A stretch of DNA of 64,000 nucleotides, from contig JADJII010000001.1 of NCBI GenBank assembly GCA_016707075.1, positions 310,001-374,000 of the forward strand, given 5' to 3'. The stretch comes from Egaibacter danicus (GTDB lineage Bacteria > Pseudomonadota > Gammaproteobacteria > Burkholderiales > Burkholderiaceae_C). Under the pieces are notes generated by a model. It was given only the letters and a program-made list of their open reading frames with translations. It was not told where the DNA came from and made no database searches. Both the position numbers and the translations under genes were made by a program. Shown piece by piece: positions 16,125-24,203 of the stretch; positions within the stretch are counted from its first letter, which is position 1; the number at the start of each line of letters is the position of its first letter.

Positions 16125-16826
16125 GTGTCCAAACCAGACGTCATCACACCGCTCTCGAAGCTGCCGAATTTCGACCCGAAACGCATTCCGGTGATTGGCG
16201 TGGATGCACATTTGCCCGCAGTTGCCGAGTCGTCATTGACGCCGGATTCGTTGCGGCAGCGGTTTCTCCAGCCGCCTGCCTGGGAGCCAGAACTGCTGGC
16301 CGAACGGAAGTTTGCAGACCGGCCGCCAATGAACGCGTCGGTATTGATCCCCATTGTGATGCGGGATGTGCCCACAGTGCTGCTCACGCAACGTACGGCA
16401 CACCTTTCCACCCACTCGGGTCAGATTGCCTTTCCTGGCGGCAAACAGGACGAACAGGATGCCGACCTGTATATCACCGCATTGCGTGAGACGGAGGAGG
16501 AAGTGGGACTGGCACGTGATTTTGTGCAAGTGCTGGGTTCTCTTCCGGTCTATGTCACCGGCACATCGTTCATCATTTCACCGGTAGTAGGACTGGTTCG
16601 CCCCGGATTCACGCTCACGCCCAACGCGGATGAAGTCGCCGATGTGTTTGAGGTACCGCTGGAGTTTCTGATGAATCCTGCCAATCATCGACGCCATGCT
16701 TTCGAGTGGGAAGGTGTCCGGCGCGAGTGGTTGTCCATGCCTTACCGCGACGCCTTTGCCGAGCGCTTTATCTGGGGCGCCACCGCAGGCATGCTCCGCA
16801 ATTTCTACCGGTTTCTGTCGGCCTGA
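16125..16826 (+). CDS. Nudix hydrolase, CoA pyrophosphatase-like (NudL type)
   Basis: The 233-residue protein belongs to the CoA pyrophosphatase branch of Nudix enzymes, which cleave CoA to phosphopantetheine and ADP. It carries the signature LSTHSGQIAFPGGKQDEQD (the HxGQIAFPGG hallmark) followed by TALRETEEEVGL, the Nudix box with its metal-binding Glu residues. The downstream VTGTSFIISPVVGLVRP is also typical. I choose the GTG at 16125 because the in-frame ATG at 16092 lies inside the rplS terminator stem-loop. It precedes the CbiB-like gene by 28 nt. Confidence 0.85.
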   Translation: MSKPDVITPLSKLPNFDPKRIPVIGVDAHLPAVAESSLTPDSLRQRFLQPPAWEPELLAERKFADRPPMNASVLIPIVMRDVPTVLLTQRTAHLSTHSGQIAFPGGKQDEQDADLYITALRETEEEVGLARDFVQVLGSLPVYVTGTSFIISPVVGLVRPGFTLTPNADEVADVFEVPLEFLMNPANHRRHAFEWEGVRREWLSMPYRDAFAERFIWGATAGMLRNFYRFLSA

Positions 16827-16854
16827 CGCCTGGTCGGCTGGTTATGATGTTTAC

Positions 16855-17811
16855 ATGAGCTTTCTTGCCATTCTTGTAGCCCTGTTGATTGAGCAGGCGC
16901 GGCCTCTGACCAGCGGCAATCTGGTGCACAACAATGTTCGGGTTTGGGTGCGGTGGACGGCCAGGAATTTTGATGCAGGGCAGCAATCGCACGGCTGGCT
17001 CGCCTGGGGTTTTGCCGTTCTGGTGCCCGCGCTGGTTACGCTGATTGTGCATTGGGTTCTGGTCGTCACGCTGGGCTGGCCGGTGGCCATTGTCTGGAAC
17101 GTGATCATTCTCTATGCGACGTTGGGATTCAGGCAGTTCAGTCACCATTTCACTGGCATACGGGATGCGCTGGAGGAGGGTGATGAGGAACTGGCACGTA
17201 CCCTTCTCGCGCGCTGGCAGCAGATTGATGCCAAGGATCTGCCCCGCAGCGAGATTGTCCGCCAGGTGATTGAGCACTCTGTGCTGGCAGCGCATCGCCA
17301 TGTGTTCGGCGTACTGGCGTGGTATTCCGTGCTGGCGGCCCTTGGATTGGGTCCCGCAGGCGCCGTGTTCTATCGGTTGAGCGAATTTGTGGCGCGCTAC
17401 TGGAAGCACCACAGCAATTCGCTGCGCCAACCAGTGAGCGGAGCCCTGCAAGCCGTATCGGTTGCCGCGTGGCAATCTGTTGACTGGTTGCCCGCCCGCA
17501 TCACCGCATTCGGTTTTGCCGTGGTGGGCAGTTTTGAAGACACCATCGACAACTGGCGCAACGCCGATCAGGGCAGGGGCAGCGACAACGATGATGTCAT
17601 CCTCGCTGCGACTGCCGGCGCAGTGAACCTGAATTTGCGCCCTATGTTTGTTGGTGATCCCCCGCGTCGGGTCGAGCGCAGATCGGCAGCCAGAGTTGGC
17701 CAAACCCCTGAACTCGCCCATCTGCGAACGATTGTTGGTCTGGTGTGGCGAACCGTTGTCATGTGGATGTTGCTGCTGGCTCTGCTAACACTGGCACGTC
17801 TGCTGGGATGA
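16855..17811 (+). CDS. CobD/CbiB-family membrane protein
   Basis: This 318-residue membrane protein is related to CbiB/CobD, which attach aminopropanol to cobyric acid in cobalamin synthesis. It starts MSFLAILVALLIEQARPL and has several membrane segments (about 40-80, 155-180, 295-315). The motif SEIVRQVIEHSVLAAHRHVF corresponds to the conserved central helix of the family. No other cobalamin gene is in view, so it may be the AmpE-like divergent group rather than a true B12 enzyme. Its stop overlaps the start of the aminotransferase gene (ATGA), so the two are translationally coupled. Confidence 0.72.
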   Translation: MSFLAILVALLIEQARPLTSGNLVHNNVRVWVRWTARNFDAGQQSHGWLAWGFAVLVPALVTLIVHWVLVVTLGWPVAIVWNVIILYATLGFRQFSHHFTGIRDALEEGDEELARTLLARWQQIDAKDLPRSEIVRQVIEHSVLAAHRHVFGVLAWYSVLAALGLGPAGAVFYRLSEFVARYWKHHSNSLRQPVSGALQAVSVAAWQSVDWLPARITAFGFAVVGSFEDTIDNWRNADQGRGSDNDDVILAATAGAVNLNLRPMFVGDPPRRVERRSAARVGQTPELAHLRTIVGLVWRTVVMWMLLLALLTLARLLG

Positions 17812-18887
17812 CGGCTTCTTCATTCTTCAGCCCGGTTGTGGCGGGGCTTGTTCCGTATGTGCCGGGTGAACAGCCTCGCATCGACAACCTGGTCAAGCTC
17901 AACACCAACGAAAACCCGTATCCTCCTTCGCCGAAAGTGGTGGCGGCCATTACTGCCGCTGCAAGGGAGGGTCTGCAACTCTACCCTGACCCTCAGTCGC
18001 TGGCGCTCAAATGTGCCATCGCCGCGCATCATGGACTGGAAGTGAGACAGGTATTTGTGGGCAATGGGTCTGACGAAGTGTTGGCCCATGCGTTCTTCAC
18101 GTTTTTCCAGCATGGGTCAGCCTTACTGATGCCGGACATTACCTACAGCTTCTATCAGGTGTATTGTGGACTGTATGGCATACCGTTCGAGCTTGTCCCA
18201 CTGGATGCAGGCTTGCGCGTCAGTGTGCATGCTTTTGAGCCTGCAGTTCAGCGTGAGGTGGCTGGCATTGTCGTCGCCAACCCCAATGCACCGACCGGAA
18301 TCGGTTTGCCTGTGTCCGAGATAGAGAAGTTGCTGCAGATGCTCCCGCATCGCGTGGTGCTGGTGGACGAGGCCTACGTGGACTTTGGTGGCGAAACTGC
18401 CATGGGGTTGATTGCGAAATACCCCAATCTGCTGGTGGTGCATACGTTGTCCAAGTCGCGTTCACTCGCCGGGCTGCGTGTGGGTTTTGCCTGCGGACAG
18501 GCATCCCTCATTGAAGCGCTGGATCGTGTGAAGGACAGCTTCAATTCCTATCCGCTGGACCGGCTTGCCATCGCTGGGGGTGTTGCCGCCATGGAGGACC
18601 GTGCCTACTTTGAGTCAACAAGGCAAACCATCGTCGAGACCCGGATAACTCTGGTGAGACAACTTGAAGAGCTGGGATTTGACGTGTTGCCTTCCCAGGC
18701 CAATTTTGTGTTTGTGAGGCATTCACGGTACGACGCTACGCAATTGGCCGTGGGTCTTCGCGCCCGCGCCGTGCTGGTGCGGCAATTCAAATTGCCATGT
18801 ATTGAGCAGTTTCTGCGCATCAGCATTGGCACACCAGCACAGAGCGCTACGTTGATCGGTGCCTTGCGAGAGTTGCTGGCCGCCTGA
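17808..18887 (+). CDS. hisC: Histidinol-phosphate aminotransferase-like PLP enzyme
   Basis: This is a fold-type I, PLP-dependent aminotransferase of the HisC group, which normally transfers an amino group to imidazole-acetol phosphate. The 359-residue protein has VKLNTNENPYPPSP, LQLYPDPQS, FVGNGSDEVLAHAF, NPNAPTG, VVLVDEAYVDFGG and the PLP-lysine motif HTLSKSRSLAGLRVGFACG. The start overlaps the stop of the CbiB-like gene. Because it lies outside any his operon and beside a CbiB-like gene, it could be a HisC paralog working on aromatic substrates, or a CobD-like decarboxylase; the motifs favour HisC. Confidence 0.82.
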   Translation: MTASSFFSPVVAGLVPYVPGEQPRIDNLVKLNTNENPYPPSPKVVAAITAAAREGLQLYPDPQSLALKCAIAAHHGLEVRQVFVGNGSDEVLAHAFFTFFQHGSALLMPDITYSFYQVYCGLYGIPFELVPLDAGLRVSVHAFEPAVQREVAGIVVANPNAPTGIGLPVSEIEKLLQMLPHRVVLVDEAYVDFGGETAMGLIAKYPNLLVVHTLSKSRSLAGLRVGFACGQASLIEALDRVKDSFNSYPLDRLAIAGGVAAMEDRAYFESTRQTIVETRITLVRQLEELGFDVLPSQANFVFVRHSRYDATQLAVGLRARAVLVRQFKLPCIEQFLRISIGTPAQSATLIGALRELLAA

Positions 18888-18910
18888 GTCCGTGTCGGGA
18901 AGGGCGAATA

Positions 18911-19858
18911 TCAGTACCTGGACTGGCTTAATTCTGCAAACAGGTCACTATAGATTTTGTAGCGATTTGCGCTTATTCCATGAGGGCTGAGGGTGGATTT
19001 TTCTGTCTGAACCGCTGACATCACACCGCAACCCGGTTCATGCAGGTGGGTGCAGTTGTAAAACTTGCAGTTGGCTACATGGGGTTTCAGATCGGGCATG
19101 TAGGCGGCTAGCTGAGCCGGATCAATATGGTTCAAGCCGAACTCCTGGAATCCGGGTGAATCGATCAACGCGGTGGTTTTTTCTGGATCCACCCAATACC
19201 AGGTCGTACTGGTCGTCGTGTGCTTTCCGGAATTCAATGCATGGGAGATCTCGCCAGTCTGGGCCAATGAACCAGGCGCCAGCAGGTTGATCAAGGTGCT
19301 TTTGCCAGCGCCGGACGGCCCGAGCACCAGCGTGGTTTTCCCCTTCAGGTGCTTGAGCAGGACCTCGCGATCCACGTCTCCCGAGCGCTTGAGAGACAGT
19401 GGCAGCACGCCATAGTGCATGTGTCGATAAGGTAGCAACCATTCCCAGGCGCGGGCAAACGGCTCTACCAGATCGCTCTTGTTCAGTGCAATGATGGGCG
19501 TGATGTGCTCGGCCTCCGCGGCAATGAGGGCTCGCGACAACTGACTGCTGGAGAACTCGGGCTCTGCCGCAATCAGAATCAGAACCTGATCCAGATTGGC
19601 GGCGAACGACTTGGTGCGAATTTCGTCCTGCCGATAAAACAGGTTGCGTCGCCCCTCGATTTTCTCGATCGTTCCCTCGTCCTGGCTGGCTTGCCACAAT
19701 ACGCGGTCACCCACGACAGCCTGGCTTTTTTTACCGCGTGAATGGCAGATGAGGCGTTTTCCTTCATGGGTTTCAACCAGAAAATGACGCCCATAGTTGG
19801 CCACAATCAGACCTTGGTCGAGCGTAGCGCGCTCAATCAAAAAAGGACTCCCAGGCAT
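18911..19858 (-). CDS. rsgA: Ribosome small subunit-dependent GTPase RsgA
   Basis: RsgA is a circularly permuted GTPase that checks late 30S maturation. The 315-residue protein has an N-terminal OB-fold, then the G motifs in permuted order: NKSD (about residue 125), GPSGAGKST (about 180) and DSPGF (about 232). The C-terminal zinc finger reads CKFYNCTHLHEPGC. I take the ATG at 19858, which has GGAAG upstream; longer starts overlap phhB. The last 20 or so residues (STLSPHGISANRYKIYSDLF) are encoded by a copy of the dispersed repeat, although an Arg-Tyr-rich end is itself normal for the family. Confidence 0.95.
   Translation of the reverse strand: MPGSPFLIERATLDQGLIVANYGRHFLVETHEGKRLICHSRGKKSQAVVGDRVLWQASQDEGTIEKIEGRRNLFYRQDEIRTKSFAANLDQVLILIAAEPEFSSSQLSRALIAAEAEHITPIIALNKSDLVEPFARAWEWLLPYRHMHYGVLPLSLKRSGDVDREVLLKHLKGKTTLVLGPSGAGKSTLINLLAPGSLAQTGEISHALNSGKHTTTSTTWYWVDPEKTTALIDSPGFQEFGLNHIDPAQLAAYMPDLKPHVANCKFYNCTHLHEPGCGVMSAVQTEKSTLSPHGISANRYKIYSDLFAELSQSRY
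18946..19003 (+). repeat. Dispersed ~55-bp repeat, copy 5 (3' end of rsgA)
   Basis: ACTATAGATTTTGTAGC (18947-18963) is followed by TGCGCTTATTCCATGAGGGC (18968-18987), TGAGGGTGG and ATTTTTC. The later boxes match closely and the inverted repeat is partly eroded. The copy is antisense to rsgA, in a frame different from copies 2, 6, 10 and 13. Confidence 0.6.
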
Positions 19859-19889
19859 GTGGTCTTCCGTACTGAGCTCAAGAGTACGT

Positions 19890-20225
19890 TCATGTCGCCA
19901 GCGCTTCAACCTGGGTTGCACAATCAAAGTCGGTCACCGACAGACCTCCCACATCATGGGTGTTGAAGCGCACCACACAGCGACCGTAGTGGACCGACAA
20001 GTCGGGGTGGTGGTCCTGCACATGGGCAATGAACGCCACGGCGTTGACGAAGGCCATCGTCTGATAGTAATTTTTGAAATTGAATGCTTTCTCAATCGCC
20101 AGAGAGGAGCCATCACCGGTCAGTGTCCAGCCCTCCAGTTTCGCCAGGTTCGCTACAATTTCAGTAGCTGTCAGCGCACGTCTGGCAAGGGCTGACCAGT
20201 CTTTTTTCTTCAAGGTATCGGCCAT
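19890..20225 (-). CDS. phhB: 4a-hydroxytetrahydrobiopterin dehydratase (pterin-4a-carbinolamine dehydratase)
   Basis: This enzyme regenerates the pterin cofactor after aromatic amino-acid hydroxylation; homologs can also act in molybdopterin metabolism. The 111-residue protein carries the catalytic pattern HVQDHHPDLSVHYGRC (H-x-H-P type) and RFNTHDVGGLSVTDFDCA. It lies 31 nt upstream of rsgA and 3 nt downstream of the M48 gene, all on the minus strand. No phenylalanine hydroxylase is in the window. The N-terminal helix SALARRALTATEIVAN coincides with a dispersed-repeat copy. Confidence 0.9.
   Translation of the reverse strand: MADTLKKKDWSALARRALTATEIVANLAKLEGWTLTGDGSSLAIEKAFNFKNYYQTMAFVNAVAFIAHVQDHHPDLSVHYGRCVVRFNTHDVGGLSVTDFDCATQVEALAT
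20152..20207 (+). repeat. Dispersed ~55-bp repeat, copy 6 (inside phhB)
   Basis: GCTACAATTTCAGTAGC (20152-20168) forms the inverted repeat, followed by TGTCAGCGCACGTCTGGCAA, GGGCTGACC and a T-rich end. The antisense reading gives SALARRALTATEIVAN, in the frame shared with copies 2, 10 and 13. Pterin dehydratases normally have a similar helix here, so partial convergence is possible. Confidence 0.6.
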
Positions 20226-20228
20226 GGA

Positions 20229-21542
20229 TTACCTGTGAGCTTCGAAGGAAGCTGCTGGCGCCATACGCGACAGGCGCTCGGATGCTGGTGGGTGCGAATA
20301 ATAAAACCTGACATACACCGGGTCGGGCGTGAGCGTTGATGCGTTGTCTTCATACAGCTTCAACAGTGCACTTGACAAGTCCGGGCCACCGGTCTGTGCG
20401 ACGGCGTAAGCATCGGCTTCAAACTCATGCTTGCGCGATAGCTGCGCGAACAATGGGGAAATGAACAGGCTGAACACGGGCACCACCATCAGGAACAGCA
20501 ACAATGCCAACGCATCATTGGGCATATCCATGTTGGGCTGAACACCCAGACCCGTGTAAAACCAGGCTTGGGTCGCCAGCCAGCCCAGCAGTGCAAAGCC
20601 CAGCAGGCTCAAGGTGAAGAGCGCCAACATGCGCTTGATGATATGTTTGTGTTTGAAGTGTCCCAACTCATGTGCGAGCACAGCATCCACTTCAGGCGGT
20701 GATAGCTTGGCCAGCAGGGTATCGAAAAAAACGACCCGCCGGGAGGCACCAAATCCGGTGAAGTAGGCGTTGCCGTGTCCACTGCGTTTGCTTCCATCCA
20801 TTACGAAAAAACCTTTCGCCGCAAACCCGCAGCGCTGCATCAGGGCCGTCACACGCGCCTTCAGGTTTTCGTCTTCCAGTGGCTTGAAAGAATTGAACAG
20901 CGGCGCAATAAAAGTCGGATAGATCAGCAGCAGAAGCAGATTGAAACCTGTCCAGACACCCCAGGCCCATAACCACCATCCCGGGCCGGTAGCGCCCATC
21001 AGCCACAGAATCAGTGCGGCCAGCGGCAAACCTATGAGCGCGCCAACGAGGCTGGATTTGACCAAATCGGCCAGCCATAACTTCATCGTCATTTTGTTGA
21101 ACCCGAAGCGCTCTTCAATAACGAAAGTCTGGTACAGCGTGACTGGCAGATCCAGCAAGCCGCTGATCAGCGCAAACGACGTCAACAAAGCGAGTTGCTG
21201 GGTAAGGCCTCCACCCAGCCATGCCAGCAAAGCCTGATTGAGCCAGGAGAGGCCGCCCAGAAGGGTCCAGCACAACAGTACGACGGACCCAAAAGCCAGT
21301 TCCAGCAAGCCAAAGCGGGCTTTTGTGATGGTGTAGTCTGCCGCCTTTTGGTGGGCGGCTAAAGATACCGTGTGGGCAAATGCGGCCGGAACAGCGTGGC
21401 GGTGGCTTGCCACATGGCGGATTTGCCGGGAGGCCAGCCAGAGTTTCAAAACCAGTCCGAGAAGTAGCGTGATGGCGAACGCAAGCGTCAAGGCGGACGA
21501 AGCGGTGAGTGTGGCAAAAAAAGAAGCATTCGAATCAGTCAT
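20229..21542 (-). CDS. M48-family (Ste24-like) membrane metalloprotease
   Basis: This zinc metalloprotease of the inner membrane resembles Ste24 CAAX proteases. At 437 residues it has the long N-terminal multi-pass region (segments at about 15-35, 70-90, 105-125, 155-180, 185-205). The active site AVLAHELGHFKHKHI (HExxH near residue 290) follows, and a third zinc ligand lies in KHEFEADAYAV. The motif GSKRSGHGNAYFTGFG upstream of HExxH is typical. It faces orn across a short divergent region. The bacterial substrate is unknown; quality control of membrane proteins is the usual guess. Confidence 0.92.
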   Translation of the reverse strand: MTDSNASFFATLTASSALTLAFAITLLLGLVLKLWLASRQIRHVASHRHAVPAAFAHTVSLAAHQKAADYTITKARFGLLELAFGSVVLLCWTLLGGLSWLNQALLAWLGGGLTQQLALLTSFALISGLLDLPVTLYQTFVIEERFGFNKMTMKLWLADLVKSSLVGALIGLPLAALILWLMGATGPGWWLWAWGVWTGFNLLLLLIYPTFIAPLFNSFKPLEDENLKARVTALMQRCGFAAKGFFVMDGSKRSGHGNAYFTGFGASRRVVFFDTLLAKLSPPEVDAVLAHELGHFKHKHIIKRMLALFTLSLLGFALLGWLATQAWFYTGLGVQPNMDMPNDALALLLFLMVVPVFSLFISPLFAQLSRKHEFEADAYAVAQTGGPDLSSALLKLYEDNASTLTPDPVYVRFYYSHPPASERLSRMAPAASFEAHR

Positions 21543-21579
21543 GGAGCACTAGTTTAGGCCATCGGCGACAATGTGCCCC

Positions 21580-22152
21580 ATGGCTGAAACAACACCCCAA
21601 CTCCCGAAATCTGATCAAAACCTGATCTGGCTTGATTGTGAAATGACCGGGCTTGAGCCCGACGTGGAACGCATCATCGAAATTGCCGTGATCGTGACCG
21701 GTCCCAACCTGGAGCCCCGCGTGGAAGGGCCGGTTCTGGTCATTCACCAGTCCAACGAGCAACTGGACAAGATGGACGCCTGGAACAAGGGTACCCATGG
21801 CAAAAGCGGACTGATTGACAAGGTCAAGGCGTCAACCCTGGATGAAGACGTCGCGCAGGAGCAATTGATCGCGTTCCTGAGCCAGCATGTGCCCAAAGGC
21901 GGCTCTCCCATGTGTGGCAACAGCATCGGGCAAGACCGGCGGTTTCTGGTGAAGTACATGCCGAAGCTGGAAGCTTTTTTTCACTACCGCAATCTGGACG
22001 TCAGCACGCTCAAGGAACTGTCCAAGCGTTGGCGGCCGTCGGTATATAGCTCGTTCAAGAAGCAGCAAAGCCACACGGCGCTGGCCGATGTTCACGAGTC
22101 CATCGATGAGTTGATGCACTACCGGCAACACTTCCTTAAGTTGGAGGATTAG
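21580..22152 (+). CDS. orn: Oligoribonuclease
   Basis: Orn is the 3'-5' exonuclease that degrades RNA dinucleotides, including pGpG from cyclic-di-GMP turnover. The 190-residue protein has the DEDDh motifs: LIWLDCEMTGLEPD (Exo I), MCGNSIGQDRRFL (Exo II) and SHTALADVHESIDEL (Exo III with the catalytic His). The ATG at 21580 begins MAETTPQLPKSDQNL; an upstream in-frame ATG at 21571 would add three residues. The length is normal. Confidence 0.96.
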   Translation: MAETTPQLPKSDQNLIWLDCEMTGLEPDVERIIEIAVIVTGPNLEPRVEGPVLVIHQSNEQLDKMDAWNKGTHGKSGLIDKVKASTLDEDVAQEQLIAFLSQHVPKGGSPMCGNSIGQDRRFLVKYMPKLEAFFHYRNLDVSTLKELSKRWRPSVYSSFKKQQSHTALADVHESIDELMHYRQHFLKLED

Positions 22153-22253
22153 GTAGAAACCCGAATCCGTGCCATAATTCAAGGCTGCACTGCAAACAGT
22201 AGTGCGTTTGCACATCTCCCTTCACACACAGGGCTCGCAGAAATGAGCTCCAA

Positions 22254-22290
22254 GCGCCGGTCAGACCGGCGCAGGTTCCGTTTGATGGTT
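22254..22290 (+). promoter_or_regulatory. Structured 5' leader of the DEAD-box helicase gene
   Basis: A perfect 8-bp hairpin (GCGCCGGT 22254-22261 with ACCGGCGC 22265-22272, loop CAG) is followed by GGTT / AACC arms around a T-rich loop. The 200-nt gap between orn and the helicase ATG is otherwise gene-free. Long structured leaders are common in cold-regulated helicase mRNAs; that role here is inference. Confidence 0.45.
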
Positions 22291-22352
22291 GATGTTTTTT
22301 AACCATTAACGGAGCAGCCGCCTATCCGGTGGCACTCGCGTGTGAGAAATAC

Positions 22353-24152
22353 ATGACTGACGCTTTTGAAGTGACAGGCGACTTTTCGTCTGCCGATTCC
22401 CTTTCCCATGACTCTAATCATTCCGGCGATGTCTTCGCCGCCGGAAATTCTGTTGAATCCAATGATGTTGTGCAGGATGTAATTCCTGCTGCGCCCAACG
22501 GGTTTCAGAAATTGGGCCTGCGGCCTGAGCTCCTGCAAGCCGTGCAGGACCTAGGTTTCACAGAGCCAACCTCGGTTCAAATCAAGACAATTCCCCTGGC
22601 GTTGCCAACGGATAGCAAAGCTGGTGAGGCGAAGCGCTTCATTGACTTGATGGTTTCAAGCCAGACCGGCAGTGGCAAAACTGCCGCATTTTTACTGCCT
22701 GTTCTGCACACGCTGTTGATGCAGGAAGAAGAAGCCCAAGCCAAAGAGCGTGCCGATTTTGAACAAGCGGTTGCTGATGCAGCAGCCAAAGGCGAGGCTC
22801 CGCCAAAACGGCCCAAGCGCAAGGACCCTACCAGCTCCCGCAATTTCAAGGCGGCTGAACCCGGCGCGCTGATTCTGTGCCCAACCCGTGAACTGGCCCA
22901 GCAGGTCGCGCATGATGCGATTGACCTGGTTCGCCATTGCCGTGGCCTGCGTGTTGCCAATGTCGTTGGCGGCATGCCGTACCAGCTGCAAATTGCCAAG
23001 CTGCAAAACGCCAATCTGGTGGTGGCTACGCCGGGTCGTCTGCTGGACCTCCAACGCTCCATGCAGCTCAAACTGGACAAGGTTCAGTTCCTGGTGGTTG
23101 ACGAAGCTGACCGCATGCTGGACCTCGGCTTTGCCGATGACCTGGCTGAAGTGAACCAGCTCACCATTGAGCGCAAGCAGACCATGATGTTCAGTGCCAC
23201 GTTGGCCCCCCGCATTCAACAGCTGGCAACCCGCGTGATGCGCGAACCACAACGGGTTCAGATTGATACACCGCAGGAAAAGCACCAAAACATCAAGCAG
23301 ATCCTGTTCTGGGCCGATACCGCGCAGCACAAACGCAAGCTGCTGGACCACTGGCTGCGTGATACCACCATTAATCAGGCCATCGTGTTTGCCAGCACTC
23401 AAATTGAGTGTGACGGCTTGGCCAATGACCTGCAGCAAGACGGTTTCAGCGCTGTGGCCCTGCACGGTGCCCTGAATCAGGGCCTGCGCAACCGTCGCCT
23501 GATGGCGCTGCGCGAAGGTCATGTGCAAATTCTGGTGGCGACCGACGTTGCTGCTCGCGGTATTGACGTGCCCACCATCACCCACGTGTTCAATTTTGGC
23601 CTGCCCATGAAGGCGGAGGACTACACCCACCGCATTGGCCGCACAGGTCGGGCTGGGCGTGACGGCCTTGCCGTGACCTTCGCCGAGTTCCGTGATCGCC
23701 GCAAGATTTTCGACATTGAGTCCTACAACCGCCAACCGATCAAGGCCGAGGTCGTGCCCGGTCTGGAACCCAAGCAGCGCATGCCGGATGCTCGCCCTGC
23801 CGGAAATTTCGGCGGCCGCGGCAGCCGTGGACCCAATGACAGTCAATCACGGGATCGTAAATTCGGTGGAGGCGGTGGCAACAGTGGTGGTCGTTCGGGC
23901 GGCTTTGGTGGTGGTGACCGTGAAGGTTTCAGCTACGAACGCAAAGGCGGTTTCAACGACCGCTTTGCGGGTGGTGGTGCCCGTCATGAGTCTGCCCCAC
24001 CGCGCGGGGACTTTGCTGCGCCTCGGGGAGACTTCGGTGCCCCTGCACGCAAGCCGGCCTTTGGAAAACCGATGGGCGTCAAGCCGGGCAACGGTGGCAA
24101 GGTATTTGTGCCGCGCGACGCAAAAAAGAGTTTCTCCAAACCAGCCAGGTGA
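22353..24152 (+). CDS. DEAD-box ATP-dependent RNA helicase (RhlE-like) with RGG-type tail
   Basis: This is an RNA helicase of the bacterial DEAD-box group, acting in ribosome assembly or RNA decay. The 599-residue protein has Q motif EPTSVQIKTIPLAL, motif I SSQTGSGKTAAF (about residue 104), motif II DEAD (about 250), motif III SAT, motif V ATDVAARGIDV and motif VI HRIGRTGRAG. Between motifs I and Ia it has an unusual charged insertion of about 50 residues (EEEAQAKERADFEQ and KRPKRKDP). The tail from about residue 480 is Gly/Arg-rich and probably binds RNA. The ATG at 22353 is chosen because the protein becomes helicase-like soon after. A structured leader precedes it and a bidirectional terminator follows. 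Confidence 0.93.
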   Translation: MTDAFEVTGDFSSADSLSHDSNHSGDVFAAGNSVESNDVVQDVIPAAPNGFQKLGLRPELLQAVQDLGFTEPTSVQIKTIPLALPTDSKAGEAKRFIDLMVSSQTGSGKTAAFLLPVLHTLLMQEEEAQAKERADFEQAVADAAAKGEAPPKRPKRKDPTSSRNFKAAEPGALILCPTRELAQQVAHDAIDLVRHCRGLRVANVVGGMPYQLQIAKLQNANLVVATPGRLLDLQRSMQLKLDKVQFLVVDEADRMLDLGFADDLAEVNQLTIERKQTMMFSATLAPRIQQLATRVMREPQRVQIDTPQEKHQNIKQILFWADTAQHKRKLLDHWLRDTTINQAIVFASTQIECDGLANDLQQDGFSAVALHGALNQGLRNRRLMALREGHVQILVATDVAARGIDVPTITHVFNFGLPMKAEDYTHRIGRTGRAGRDGLAVTFAEFRDRRKIFDIESYNRQPIKAEVVPGLEPKQRMPDARPAGNFGGRGSRGPNDSQSRDRKFGGGGGNSGGRSGGFGGGDREGFSYERKGGFNDRFAGGGARHESAPPRGDFAAPRGDFGAPARKPAFGKPMGVKPGNGGKVFVPRDAKKSFSKPAR

Positions 24153-24163
24153 AATTCCCAGCC

Positions 24164-24191
24164 AAAAAAGGAACCGACAGGTTCCTTTTTT
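24164..24191. terminator. Bidirectional terminator between helicase and HD-GYP genes
   Basis: GGAACC and GGTTCC surround a 4-nt loop and are flanked by A6 on the left and T6 on the right. The structure can therefore stop transcripts from both convergent genes. Confidence 0.9.
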
Positions 24192-24203
24192 CATTGAACC
24201 AGC

